In this document: positions 1-5,646 of the stretch, piece after piece
Position numbering within the stretch: the stretch's first letter is position 1
Layout of the letters: each line of letters starts with the position of its first letter
From: CAYLGY01 sp964383325
GTDB taxonomy: Bacteria > Pseudomonadota > Alphaproteobacteria > Rhizobiales > Rhizobiaceae
Length of the DNA: 7,395 nucleotides
NCBI GenBank assembly: GCA_964383325.1
Contig: CAYLGY010000106.1
Span: forward strand, 1-7,395
Reading direction: 5' to 3'
The notes under the pieces: model-generated
Seen by the model: only the letters and a program-made list of their open reading frames with translations
Databases searched by the model: none
Told to the model about the DNA's origin: nothing
Made by a program: the position numbers and the translations under genes

Positions 1-401
1 CTTGATCAAAACGGATACTCTAATCGCTGCCGGATGAAAGTTCAGTGGCAGGTCACGATGTCACAATGCTCGGTTAGCCGGCGAGCCAGCTCTACACCTT
101 CGGCGGTCGACAGGTCGATCGCTATGCCCTTCTTATTGCGATTGAGACTGAGGTAGTAGTCGGAGTTCTTTCTTTGGAAGTCTGGCATCGGTCCGCCCAT
201 GCTCCGACTGCCGTCGCCACTCCCCGGACGCTCGATCTTGACGATCTGCGCACCAAGATCTCCGAGAAGCATGGTGGCGAAGGGACCGGCGGCGGCGTGG
301 GTGAAATCGAGCACACGGATGCCCTGCAGCGGCAGCGCCGCGACACTCGCATCGCCCTCCCGGTGGGCCGATGTGAAACCCATGTCCTTCTCCAGAGTCA
401 T
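1..401 (-). pseudogene. Family III (CaiB/BaiF) CoA-transferase, N-terminal part, frameshifted at window edge
   Basis: The first 119 codons from the ATG at 401 encode the N-terminal Rossmann-like part of a family III CoA-transferase, which moves CoA between carboxylic acids. Visible family landmarks are LQGIRVLDFTHAAAGPFAT, LLGDLGAQIVKIERPGSGD and the block DYYLSLNRNKKGIAIDL, followed by the helix ending RRLTEHCDIV. The frame then stops at TGA 44-42, about 120 residues into a family of roughly 400, before the catalytic aspartate. In another minus frame the family motif resumes at 42-19 as NFHPAAIR (compare the usual ENFRPGxxxRLG) and stays open to base 1. Near base 15 a further frame reads RFDQ, so a second shift is possible. 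The start overlaps the dehydratase stop as ATGA, and a GAGG lies upstream, so the two genes are translationally coupled. Family assignment is firm. Whether this is true decay, or sequence error near a contig end, cannot be told here. Confidence 0.75.
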
Positions 402-1612
402 TTTGGCGACGCCTCGGACAAGTCCGCCTCGTGGTCTACCACAAGCGGCAATGGTCTTGTGCGCGATGGCAGGGCCACTATGGCACGTCCGGGCATGATA
501 TCCTGCCCGCGCTGGTTAATGCCGGCAATTGATGTTTCCACGTATCCAATGCCCGAACGCCCGGTCCATTTTCGTACGACTTCACCGCTGATGCGCACGG
601 TATCCCCGAGGAAGTTCATGCCGCGGTACTGGACATCAACCTCTGCTACCCAGCCGTCGTCGCCGGCCCAATTGGTGACGAGATGGCTAGCCCACGCTCC
701 ACGCTGTGAACCATAGTCATAAGGGGCAGGCATGCCTATTTCCGAAGCCATGAACGGATCCCAGTGGACGCGCTCGACTGTCTGCGGGATATTCGTTTCG
801 GGATCCGGCACAGCCACGCGTGGCGACTGCTTGCGATAAGCTAGCCAATACTGCCCAGACCTGATATGGGGGGAGCCAACGCCCATCATCCAGGCTATCA
901 TGTCTGCGACTGTAAGCGGGCCACGAACGATAGGTTGGAGCGCTTGTCCGACGGTAATATCCTCCCAGAAACGCGGAGTCGCGCCCCGGACTTCCTCCCG
1001 ACTGATTTCTTCATCAATGGCCTGGATTTCTTCCTTGGTATAACGCGCCCTATCGATCTTGGCGTACTTGCCGCCTTCCTTTCCAGCGTGCCGCTCCACG
1101 CGGAAAGCTGACATCAGGCAGCGTGCAACCAGGTCCTCGTTTTGGTTGAAGTAGGTAAACTCGCGCGTCTGGATTATTGAGCGGCCGGCATATGAACCTG
1201 TTTTCTCCTCAAGCCCGACAAGCTTCTTGACCGCGTGAATCTCATCGCCCTCGATGATGGGACGGTAGTAGGTCCAACGATCGCGGGAATGTAGCCCGTG
1301 GACGCCCGGCAGGCCCTCGCCACGCCGCATGTCCCAGCTCCCCCAGGTGACGCCATACAGGAAGGCGGGTGGCGCAACGTTGCATCGGTAACGCGACCTT
1401 CGTCCGTGCTCCTTGTCGATCCACAACGGGTTCATGTCGCCGATTGCTCGCGCCACGTGGCGGATGCTGTCGAGATTAACGTATCGGAGAAAGGGCTCCT
1501 CGATTGGATGTTCAACATTCATTCGGCGGCGAAGCTGCGCGAGGGCTTCATCTGTTATGCGGCCATACACGGTCGCAGTCGAAGCGCGCTCGGATGGAGC
1601 GGTTTGTTCCAC
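398..1612 (-). CDS. MaoC / FAS1-like double-hotdog dehydratase (enoyl-CoA hydratase type)
   Basis: A 404-residue protein with two hotdog folds, probably hydrating or dehydrating an acyl-CoA ester in the cytoplasm. The N-terminal half (about 40-175) has the FAS1-like dehydratase pattern: GDMNP at 58-62, then VAPPAFLYG at 79-87. The C-terminal half (about 212-385) is MaoC-like: WEDITVGQ, the active-site-like segment VHWDPFMASEIG with His283 and Asp285, then APYDYGSQRGAW, and the GDTVRISGEV strand. In the N-terminal half the position of the usual catalytic histidine (NPxHxD) is Trp64, so catalysis probably rests on the C-terminal half. The start is GTG at 1612, supported by AAGGA at 1625-1621 with an 8-base spacer. 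It is first in a unit with the CoA-transferase (ATGA overlap), under the promoter at 1672-1645. A CoA-transferase with a hydratase suggests activation and hydration of an unsaturated acid; the substrate is unknown. Confidence 0.85.
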   Translation of the reverse strand: MEQTAPSERASTATVYGRITDEALAQLRRRMNVEHPIEEPFLRYVNLDSIRHVARAIGDMNPLWIDKEHGRRSRYRCNVAPPAFLYGVTWGSWDMRRGEGLPGVHGLHSRDRWTYYRPIIEGDEIHAVKKLVGLEEKTGSYAGRSIIQTREFTYFNQNEDLVARCLMSAFRVERHAGKEGGKYAKIDRARYTKEEIQAIDEEISREEVRGATPRFWEDITVGQALQPIVRGPLTVADMIAWMMGVGSPHIRSGQYWLAYRKQSPRVAVPDPETNIPQTVERVHWDPFMASEIGMPAPYDYGSQRGAWASHLVTNWAGDDGWVAEVDVQYRGMNFLGDTVRISGEVVRKWTGRSGIGYVETSIAGINQRGQDIMPGRAIVALPSRTRPLPLVVDHEADLSEASPK

Positions 1613-1644
1613 GATTAAGGTCCTTTCCTAAACGTATGGAAAGA

Positions 1645-1672
1645 TTAATAGCGATTACATGTAATATGTCAA
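1645..1672 (-). promoter_or_regulatory. Sigma-70-type promoter of the dehydratase / CoA-transferase unit
   Basis: On the minus strand a consensus -35 TTGACA (1672-1667) is followed after 16 bases by TATTAA (1650-1645), a fair -10. Transcription would start near 1638, leaving a leader of about 25 bases with AAGGA before the GTG start. The whole spacer is taken up by the ATTACATGTAAT palindrome, so a bound regulator would block RNA polymerase. The -35 is a perfect match; the exact -10 could be one base over. Confidence 0.65.
1654..1665. promoter_or_regulatory. Candidate operator 1, perfect palindrome ATTACATGTAAT
   Basis: A perfect 12-bp palindrome in the spacer between -35 and -10 of the dehydratase promoter. 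Two close variants lie at 1797-1808 and 3401-3412, each in another promoter of this locus. It is assigned to the divergent GntR regulator by position. The halves do not match the TNGTNNNACNA pattern usually quoted for FadR-type regulators, so the assignment is inference. Confidence 0.6.
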
Positions 1673-1781
1673 CTGCTGCAGCCACGGCAGGTGGGTCGGG
1701 TGAAAGCTAGGGACCAGGCCAGGGCGCTAACGATTTATCCTTTTCGTAGTCCCAGCGAACGCTGCAACAAGCGGCGCCTCA

Positions 1782-1810
1782 TTGCGATTGATGCATGTTT
1801 CATGTAATGT
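1782..1810 (+). promoter_or_regulatory. Probable promoter of the gntR-family gene
   Basis: TTGCGA (1782-1787) and TAATGT (1805-1810) are separated by 17 bases and lie about 43 bases ahead of the TTG start at 1853. The operator-like sequence GTTTCATGTAAT (1797-1808) overlaps the -10. An alternative -35, TTGATG at 1788, would need a longer spacer. This is a moderate match to sigma-70 consensus, supported mainly by position. Confidence 0.45.
1797..1808. promoter_or_regulatory. Candidate operator 2, GTTTCATGTAAT
   Basis: It matches operator 1 at 10 of 12 bases and keeps the CATGTAAT half intact. A wider imperfect dyad (ATGTTTC at 1795-1801 against GGAACAT at 1811-1817) surrounds it. It overlaps the -10 of the regulator's own promoter, which would give negative autoregulation. 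Confidence 0.45.
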
Positions 1811-1841
1811 GGAACATATGCAGAGATTGTTTGCTGGCAGT

Positions 1842-1846
1842 GAGGG
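1842..1846 (+). promoter_or_regulatory. Ribosome binding site GAGGG that selects a TTG start
   Basis: GAGGG lies 6 bases before TTG 1853 but 15 bases before the in-frame ATG at 1862. Spacing therefore favours the TTG start. The extra residues (MVS) are outside the conserved domain, so homology does not decide. Confidence 0.5.
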
Positions 1847-1852
1847 TAGTTC

Positions 1853-2581
1853 TTGGTTTCTATGAATAGCGGTCTTGGCGCGCTTAGCGATATATCATTG
1901 GCAGAGCAGGCGAAGGAGCGCATTCGCACGGCCATCCTTGAAGGCGTCATCAAACCTGAACAGCGAATCACGATTGAGCAGATCGCCGCTGATTTAGGGA
2001 TAAGTCGCACTCCCGTACGGGAAGCGCTGAAGGCACTAGAGGCAGACGGGCTAGTGCGTCTTATTCCGCGTAGAGGCGCGGTTGTTGAAACCATAGCGCA
2101 GGAAGAGTTGATCACGCGATACGAGGTGCGAGCAATGCTGGAAAGCTATGCTGCCGCTAAATCGTGTGCCGCGAATGGAGTCGAAATCGGACAATTGCTA
2201 AGCCGCAATTGTGATCGCCTCGCTGCACTGATCAACAAGGCTTCTACAAATGTGGATCAAATTCGGGCTATGGGAGAATTGAACCACGAGTTCCATAAAC
2301 TCATTCGCGATGGATCCCGCAGCCCCACCATTATCAGGTTGCTAGAATCATTTCGCAATCCGATGTCATTTACCGTTTACTATTGGTCAGCAGAGGAGCG
2401 GCAGATTGCTTCACTCAAGATCCATCGTGAAATTGCCGATGCGTTCTTGGCCCAAAAGCCTGAATTGGCTCGCAATCTTATGGAGCGTCACCTGCTGGAA
2501 GCACGAGATGAATTGATTAAGATGGGTCGAGGGACTGGAGAGCAGACTGCTACTCGTTCGGTTCGGCGCCTCGTTGATTGA
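1853..2581 (+). CDS. GntR-family transcriptional regulator, FCD (FadR-like) subfamily
   Basis: A 242-residue cytoplasmic DNA-binding regulator. Residues 16-80 form the winged helix-turn-helix: LAEQAKERIRTAILEG, then ITIEQIAADLGISRTPVREALKALEADGLV, then the wing IPRRGAVV. Residues 85-225 form the all-helical FCD ligand domain. Likely metal-ligand residues are Asn144 (where Asp is usual), His148 in the ELNHEFHKL helix, His191 (KIHREIADAF) and His213 (MERHLLEAR), so a carboxylate or acyl-type effector bound through a metal is plausible. Length is normal for the family. It is transcribed divergently from the dehydratase / CoA-transferase unit, and the ATTACATGTAAT-like sites lie in both promoters of this divergent region, which is the classic position of a local, self-regulating repressor. 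The start is TTG at 1853 by ribosome binding site spacing; ATG 1862 is the alternative. Base composition is clearly more AT-rich than the core genes to the right, which fits acquired DNA. Confidence 0.9.
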   Translation: MVSMNSGLGALSDISLAEQAKERIRTAILEGVIKPEQRITIEQIAADLGISRTPVREALKALEADGLVRLIPRRGAVVETIAQEELITRYEVRAMLESYAAAKSCAANGVEIGQLLSRNCDRLAALINKASTNVDQIRAMGELNHEFHKLIRDGSRSPTIIRLLESFRNPMSFTVYYWSAEERQIASLKIHREIADAFLAQKPELARNLMERHLLEARDELIKMGRGTGEQTATRSVRRLVD

Positions 2582-2666
2582 CTGACCTCAGAAGTAGCAG
2601 TGGCGAAAGGCCGTACGCATCGTTGATGGGCCCATGTCTGGCTGCCCACGACAGATCCAGGGGATA

Positions 2667-3182
2667 CTAATCTCCGCTTAAGGGGAACCGTTTTGACGCG
2701 TAGGCAAAGCAACTGCCGGCCTTCGATGAAACTGGTCCGGCGGCGGCGCTCTGCCGGATGACGGAAAGCGTTTGGTAAGCAGTTGTGGCAAGCGGGCCCA
2801 GAAGTTGTACAAGGTGCGTACAGCTTTCTTGTCGCGTCAGCCTTTCACTCGCCGCTTTCAGAAACCCTCCACTGATGGTCAAGCCAACGAGGTCGGGCAT
2901 TATCCGGAGAGCGCCCCGGCACACGGCGTATGGCGATGCTGCCATCACACTTTCGCATGTATGGATCTTGGAATCAGCGTCAATGGTAATGCGGAGCCCC
3001 ATCGAATGCAGCGGCTGCCCCACAGGCACTATTCTCTCTCCGTCTGCCAGAGGCATGGGGTAGCCTTTGAAATCGGTGAGCCATGCCTCGATGTCGAATT
3101 TACCATCGTACCTGTGATAGCCACGGCACTCGATCTTCCGATGGTGAAGTTCCTCGCGGGAGTAGGGTGGCTGCTCGAACAT
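2667..3182 (-). CDS. DUF2889 domain-containing protein
   Basis: A 171-residue soluble protein without signal peptide or membrane segment. It follows the DUF2889 pattern almost throughout: HHRKIECRGYHRYDGKFDIEA near the N-terminus, LTDFKGYPMP, a GQPLHSMGLRITID strand, then AASPYAVCRGAL, and near the C-terminus SCTHLVQLLGPLATTAYQTL. The function of the family is not known to me; as I recall it often sits beside acyl-CoA and CoA-transferase genes, which fits this locus. The start is ATG 3182, preceded by GAAGGA (3196-3191) with 8 bases between; a TTG directly in front (3185) is less likely. It is convergent with the gntR-family gene, 85 bases apart, with no U-tract terminator seen between them. 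Its nearest promoter-like sequence (3417-3388) lies beyond an SDR remnant, so it was probably the second gene of an operon. The stop (TAG 2669-2667) falls just before an in-frame TAT CCC (Tyr-Pro) like the usual C-terminal end of the family, so the protein may be a few residues short. Confidence 0.8.
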   Translation of the reverse strand: MFEQPPYSREELHHRKIECRGYHRYDGKFDIEAWLTDFKGYPMPLADGERIVPVGQPLHSMGLRITIDADSKIHTCESVMAASPYAVCRGALRIMPDLVGLTISGGFLKAASERLTRQESCTHLVQLLGPLATTAYQTLSVIRQSAAAGPVSSKAGSCFAYASKRFPLSGD

Positions 3183-3194
3183 CAAGAACGTCCT

Positions 3195-3380
3195 TCAGAA
3201 AGTGGCGGGAACCAACGCCGTGCTGAAGTGATCCATTCCGCTCCGCTTATGAATCAGGATTAGCGTTTCCTAACGGCAGTCGGTGTCACTGAGCAGGCCA
3301 ACAACGACGAGCTCGCGCCCGCCTCGCCGAACGTTAGCGCAACTGCCCGCCCGATGCCTGAGAAGTCGTTGACCTCCCAT
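3195..3380 (-). pseudogene. Short-chain dehydrogenase/reductase (SDR) N-terminal remnant
   Basis: This fragment gives no single long reading frame. On the minus strand, 3361-3314 reads SGIGRAVALTFGEAGA, the nucleotide-binding TGxxxGIG segment and following helix of an SDR. One base out of frame, 3309-3271 continues with LVVVGLLSDTDCR, the second beta strand and its loop. After an in-frame TAG the same frame reads ETLILIHKRSG, matching the next SDR helix, and ends at TGA 3197-3195. Upstream, GTGACC...GGAGGT could be the eroded remains of VTGG. At least one shift, one stop and damage at the N-terminus are needed, and the remaining roughly 190 residues (Tyr-x-x-x-Lys catalytic part) are gone: DUF2889 begins immediately after. 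It was probably the promoter-proximal gene of an SDR-DUF2889 operon. An intact start cannot be fixed. Confidence 0.65.
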
Positions 3381-3387
3381 GGTCACT

Positions 3388-3417
3388 ATTGTTTTCACAC
3401 TTTACATGTAATGTCAA
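3388..3417 (-). promoter_or_regulatory. Promoter-like element ahead of the SDR remnant / DUF2889 gene
   Basis: On the minus strand a consensus TTGACA (3417-3412) is followed after 18 bases by AACAAT (3393-3388), a weak -10. As at the dehydratase promoter, the TTACATGTAA palindrome starts directly after the -35. The two promoters share TTGACAT...TTACATGTAA with a 2-base length difference. Distance to the DUF2889 start is about 205 bases, taken up by the SDR remnant. Confidence 0.5.
3401..3412. promoter_or_regulatory. Candidate operator 3, TTTACATGTAAT
   Basis: It matches operator 1 at 11 of 12 bases and contains a perfect 10-bp palindrome TTACATGTAA (3402-3411). Read on the minus strand, ACATTACATG is shared exactly with operator 2. 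It lies in the spacer of the promoter-like element ahead of the SDR remnant, the same placement as operator 1. Confidence 0.55.
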
Positions 3418-3449
3418 TGAGCAAGGCAAGCCGGTGCCTTGCTCATTGA
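3414..3449. repeat. Perfect 15-bp inverted repeat with 6-base loop
   Basis: TCAATGAGCAAGGCA (3414-3428) and its exact reverse complement (3435-3449) flank AGCCGG. In RNA this is a stable hairpin, but neither side is followed directly by a U-tract, so it is not a textbook intrinsic terminator. It could still end typA transcripts that reach this far (224 bases past the typA stop). Its left arm overlaps the -35 TTGACA at 3417-3412. A protein-binding site or mobile-element end are other options. Confidence 0.6.
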
Positions 3450-3483
3450 AGCTGCAATCGTTTTGACTGGCTCTTTTTCGCCA

Positions 3484-3531
3484 GCACATGATTCCGGAAG
3501 GGGAAACCCATTTTGCGGAAAGATCATGCGC
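3484..3531. repeat. Rhizobial intergenic palindromic repeat (RIME-like), decayed copy
   Basis: An imperfect palindrome running from GCACATGATTCCGGAA to TTGCGGAAAGATCATGCGC with a GGGAAACCC centre. On the minus strand it begins GCATGATCTTTCCG and ends CCGGAATCATG, the pattern of the short palindromes repeated many times in Rhizobium, Sinorhizobium and Mesorhizobium genomes. Arms differ by a few bases and a 3-base bulge. The 141 bases from here to the typA stop contain nothing I can identify. Confidence 0.6.
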
Positions 3532-3672
3532 CAAGAGGAACTCATCGGCGCGGTAGGCTCAATGTGCCGGCACCGCGTCCCATTCCGCTCCTTGCTAGCT
3601 CACATAGTCCCGGTGCTCGAACGATTCCAGTTCAACAAGACGGCTCTGGAGCACAAAATTGAGGATAGCCCC

Positions 3673-5493
3673 CTAAGCGGCGCCGCGGCTCTTCTCGAAG
3701 CGCTTGCGTTCATGCGTATCGAGATACAGCTTGCGAAGCCGAAGCGACTTCGGCGTCACTTCGACCAATTCGTCTTCCTCGATCCAGGCGAGCGCGCGTT
3801 CCAAAGTCATCCGGACCGGCGGGGTCAGCCGGACAGCCTCGTCCTTGCCGGCGGCGCGAATATTGGTGAGCTTCTTGCCCTTCAGCACATTGACTTCCAG
3901 GTCGTTGTCACGGCTGTGAATGCCGATGATCATGCCGGCATAGACCTTGACGCCCGGGTCAATGATCATCGGACCGCGATCCTCGAGATTCCACAATGCA
4001 TAGGCAACCGCCTCGCCGCTTTCATTGGCGATCAGGACGCCATTGGAGCGGCCGGGCATCGGGCCCTTGTACGGTTCATATGCGTGAAACAGCCGGTTCA
4101 TGATGGCTGTACCGCGCGTATCGGTCAACAGCTCCGATTGATAGCCGATCAGCCCGCGCGTGGGGGCATGGAACACCAGGCGCTGCCGGCCGCCGCCGGA
4201 CGGCCGCAGCTCGACCATCTCGGCCTTGCGCTCGGACAGTTTCTGCACGACGATCCCGGAATGCTCGTCATCGACATCGATGACGACCTCTTCCACAGGC
4301 TCCAGAAGCGTTCCGTCCTCGTCCCGCCGCATGACGACTCTCGGCCGCGACACGGCAAGCTCATAGCCTTCGCGGCGCATGGTCTCGATCAGGACGGCAA
4401 GCTGGAGCTCGCCTCTTCCGGAAACATGGAAGGAATCCTTGTCCTCGGCCTCCTCGACCTTCAGCGCCACATTGCCCTCGGCCTCGCGCAGCAGCCGGTC
4501 GCGAATCACCCGGCTGGTAACCTTGTCGCCTTCCGTGCCGGCGAGTGGGCTGTCATTGACCATGAAGGACATGGTGACTGTCGGCGGATCGATCGGCTGC
4601 GCCACCAGCGGCTCGGAGACTTCCGGATCGCAGAACGTGTCGGAAACCGTGCCCTTGGAAAGGCCGGCAATGGCCACGATATCGCCGGCGCGGCCTTCCT
4701 CGATCGGCTGGCGCTCCAATCCGCGAAAGGCGAGGATCTTCGAGATCCGCCCCTGCTCCACCAGCCGGCCATCATGCGACATGACCTTCACCGCCTGGTT
4801 GGGCCGCACGGTCCCCGATGCAATGCGGCCCGTGATCAGCCGCCCGAGAAAGGGGTTCGCCTCAAGGATCGTGCCGATCATGCGGAACGGGCCACCGTCG
4901 ACCTGCGGCCCGGGAACATGGCGCAGGACCAGTTCGAACAGCGGCGAAAGACCTTCCGCGCGCGATCCTTGCGGATCCTCGCTCATCCAGCCATCGCGGC
5001 CCGAGCCGTAGAGAATCGGAAAATCGAGCTGCTCATTGGTTGCGTCGAGGCTGGCAAAGAGGTCGAACACCTCATTGATGACTTCCGTCGGCCGCGCATC
5101 CGCCCGGTCGATCTTGTTGACCACGACAATGGGCCGCAACCCGACCTTCAGCGCCTTGCCGACGACGAATTTCGTCTGCGGCATCGGCCCTTCCGCCGCG
5201 TCGACCAGCACGATGGCGCCATCGACCATGTTGAGGATCCGTTCGACCTCGCCGCCGAAATCGGCGTGGCCCGGCGTGTCGACAATATTGATGCGCGTGT
5301 CGTTCCAGACAACGGAGGTTGCCTTGGCTAGAATGGTGATGCCACGCTCGCGCTCGATATCGCCGGAATCCATCGCGCGCTCGCCGACGCGCTGATGTTC
5401 CCGGATCGTGCCGGATTGGCGGAGGAGCGCATCGACCAGCGTCGTCTTGCCATGGTCGACATGCGCGATGATCGCGATGTTGCGAAGGTTCAT
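3673..5493 (-). CDS. typA: Translational GTPase TypA/BipA
   Basis: A full-length 606-residue ribosome-associated GTPase of the EF-G family, involved in ribosome assembly and growth under stress and cold. GTP-binding motifs are all present: G1 HVDHGKTT (11-18), G2 RGIT (50-53), G3 DTPGH (72-76), G4 NKID (126-129) and a G5-like YGSG (162-165). A beta-barrel domain 2 follows (LEANPFLGRLITGRIASGTV), then the two EF-G-like domains and the BipA-specific C-terminal domain with HAPTRGLIGYQSELL, GTAIMNRLFHAYEPYKG and RSNGVLIANESGEAVAYAL. The start is ATG 5493; upstream it has only a weak Shine-Dalgarno. It lies 153 bases after rpsP, separated by a strong terminator, so it should be transcribed on its own from the 5494-5582 region. 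No clear -35/-10 pair was found there. It ends 490 bases before the accessory locus. Codon use and GC content resemble the genes to its right. Confidence 0.97.
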   Translation of the reverse strand: MNLRNIAIIAHVDHGKTTLVDALLRQSGTIREHQRVGERAMDSGDIERERGITILAKATSVVWNDTRINIVDTPGHADFGGEVERILNMVDGAIVLVDAAEGPMPQTKFVVGKALKVGLRPIVVVNKIDRADARPTEVINEVFDLFASLDATNEQLDFPILYGSGRDGWMSEDPQGSRAEGLSPLFELVLRHVPGPQVDGGPFRMIGTILEANPFLGRLITGRIASGTVRPNQAVKVMSHDGRLVEQGRISKILAFRGLERQPIEEGRAGDIVAIAGLSKGTVSDTFCDPEVSEPLVAQPIDPPTVTMSFMVNDSPLAGTEGDKVTSRVIRDRLLREAEGNVALKVEEAEDKDSFHVSGRGELQLAVLIETMRREGYELAVSRPRVVMRRDEDGTLLEPVEEVVIDVDDEHSGIVVQKLSERKAEMVELRPSGGGRQRLVFHAPTRGLIGYQSELLTDTRGTAIMNRLFHAYEPYKGPMPGRSNGVLIANESGEAVAYALWNLEDRGPMIIDPGVKVYAGMIIGIHSRDNDLEVNVLKGKKLTNIRAAGKDEAVRLTPPVRMTLERALAWIEEDELVEVTPKSLRLRKLYLDTHERKRFEKSRGAA

Positions 5494-5517
5494 TGGGTAC
5501 TGGCTCTATTGGAGTGG

Positions 5518-5544
5518 GGGCAGGACTTCGTGCGGCTCCTGCCC
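5518..5544. other. 8-bp inverted repeat in the typA leader
   Basis: GGGCAGGA (5518-5525) and TCCTGCCC (5537-5544) form a perfect stem with an 11-base loop, 25 to 51 bases ahead of the typA start codon. It would fold in the 5' leader of the typA mRNA. No function can be assigned; an RNA regulatory hairpin or an operator are both possible. Confidence 0.4.
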
Positions 5545-5582
5545 ATGAGCCGCCCCGTTACCACAAAAATTCCGCGAAAGCG

Positions 5583-5636
5583 AAAAAAAAATCGACCGGC
5601 GCCCGGAAGGGCCCACGCCTTCCCGCATGCGCCGGC
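5583..5636 (-). terminator. Intrinsic terminator after rpsP
   Basis: On the minus strand, 11 bases after the rpsP stop, GC-rich arms CCGGCGC (5635-5629) and GCGCCGG (5602-5596) enclose a second stem GGAAGG / CCTTCC, and are followed within five bases by nine T residues (5591-5583). This is a textbook rho-independent terminator for the ffh-rpsP unit. It separates typA from that unit. Confidence 0.85.
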
Positions 5637-5646
5637 TCGATGAAGC

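Noticed and set aside
174..716. Plus-strand 180-codon frame at the left end
   Set aside because: It is antisense to the CoA-transferase and dehydratase, which show strong family motifs; no domain is visible.
2620..2655. GGGCCC-centred and TGGGC/GCCCA pairing in the gap between gntR and DUF2889
   Set aside because: Short stems with no following T-run on either strand, so not called a terminator.
3185..3185. TTG as the start of the DUF2889 protein
   Set aside because: The ATG immediately after it (3182) has better spacing from GAAGGA, and the extra residue adds nothing conserved.
2772..3263. Plus-strand 163-codon frame opposite the DUF2889 gene
   Set aside because: The opposite strand has clear DUF2889 similarity and a good ribosome binding site; this frame has no recognisable domain.
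3334..3534. Minus-strand 66-codon frame covering the operator, hairpin and palindrome
   Set aside because: It runs across the inverted repeats and the promoter and has no family resemblance; it is chance openness.
3439..5331. A 630-codon plus-strand open frame opposite typA
   Set aside because: It is a shadow of high-GC typA coding: rich in His, Arg, Asp and Gln with no recognisable domain, while typA on the other strand is complete with all GTPase motifs.
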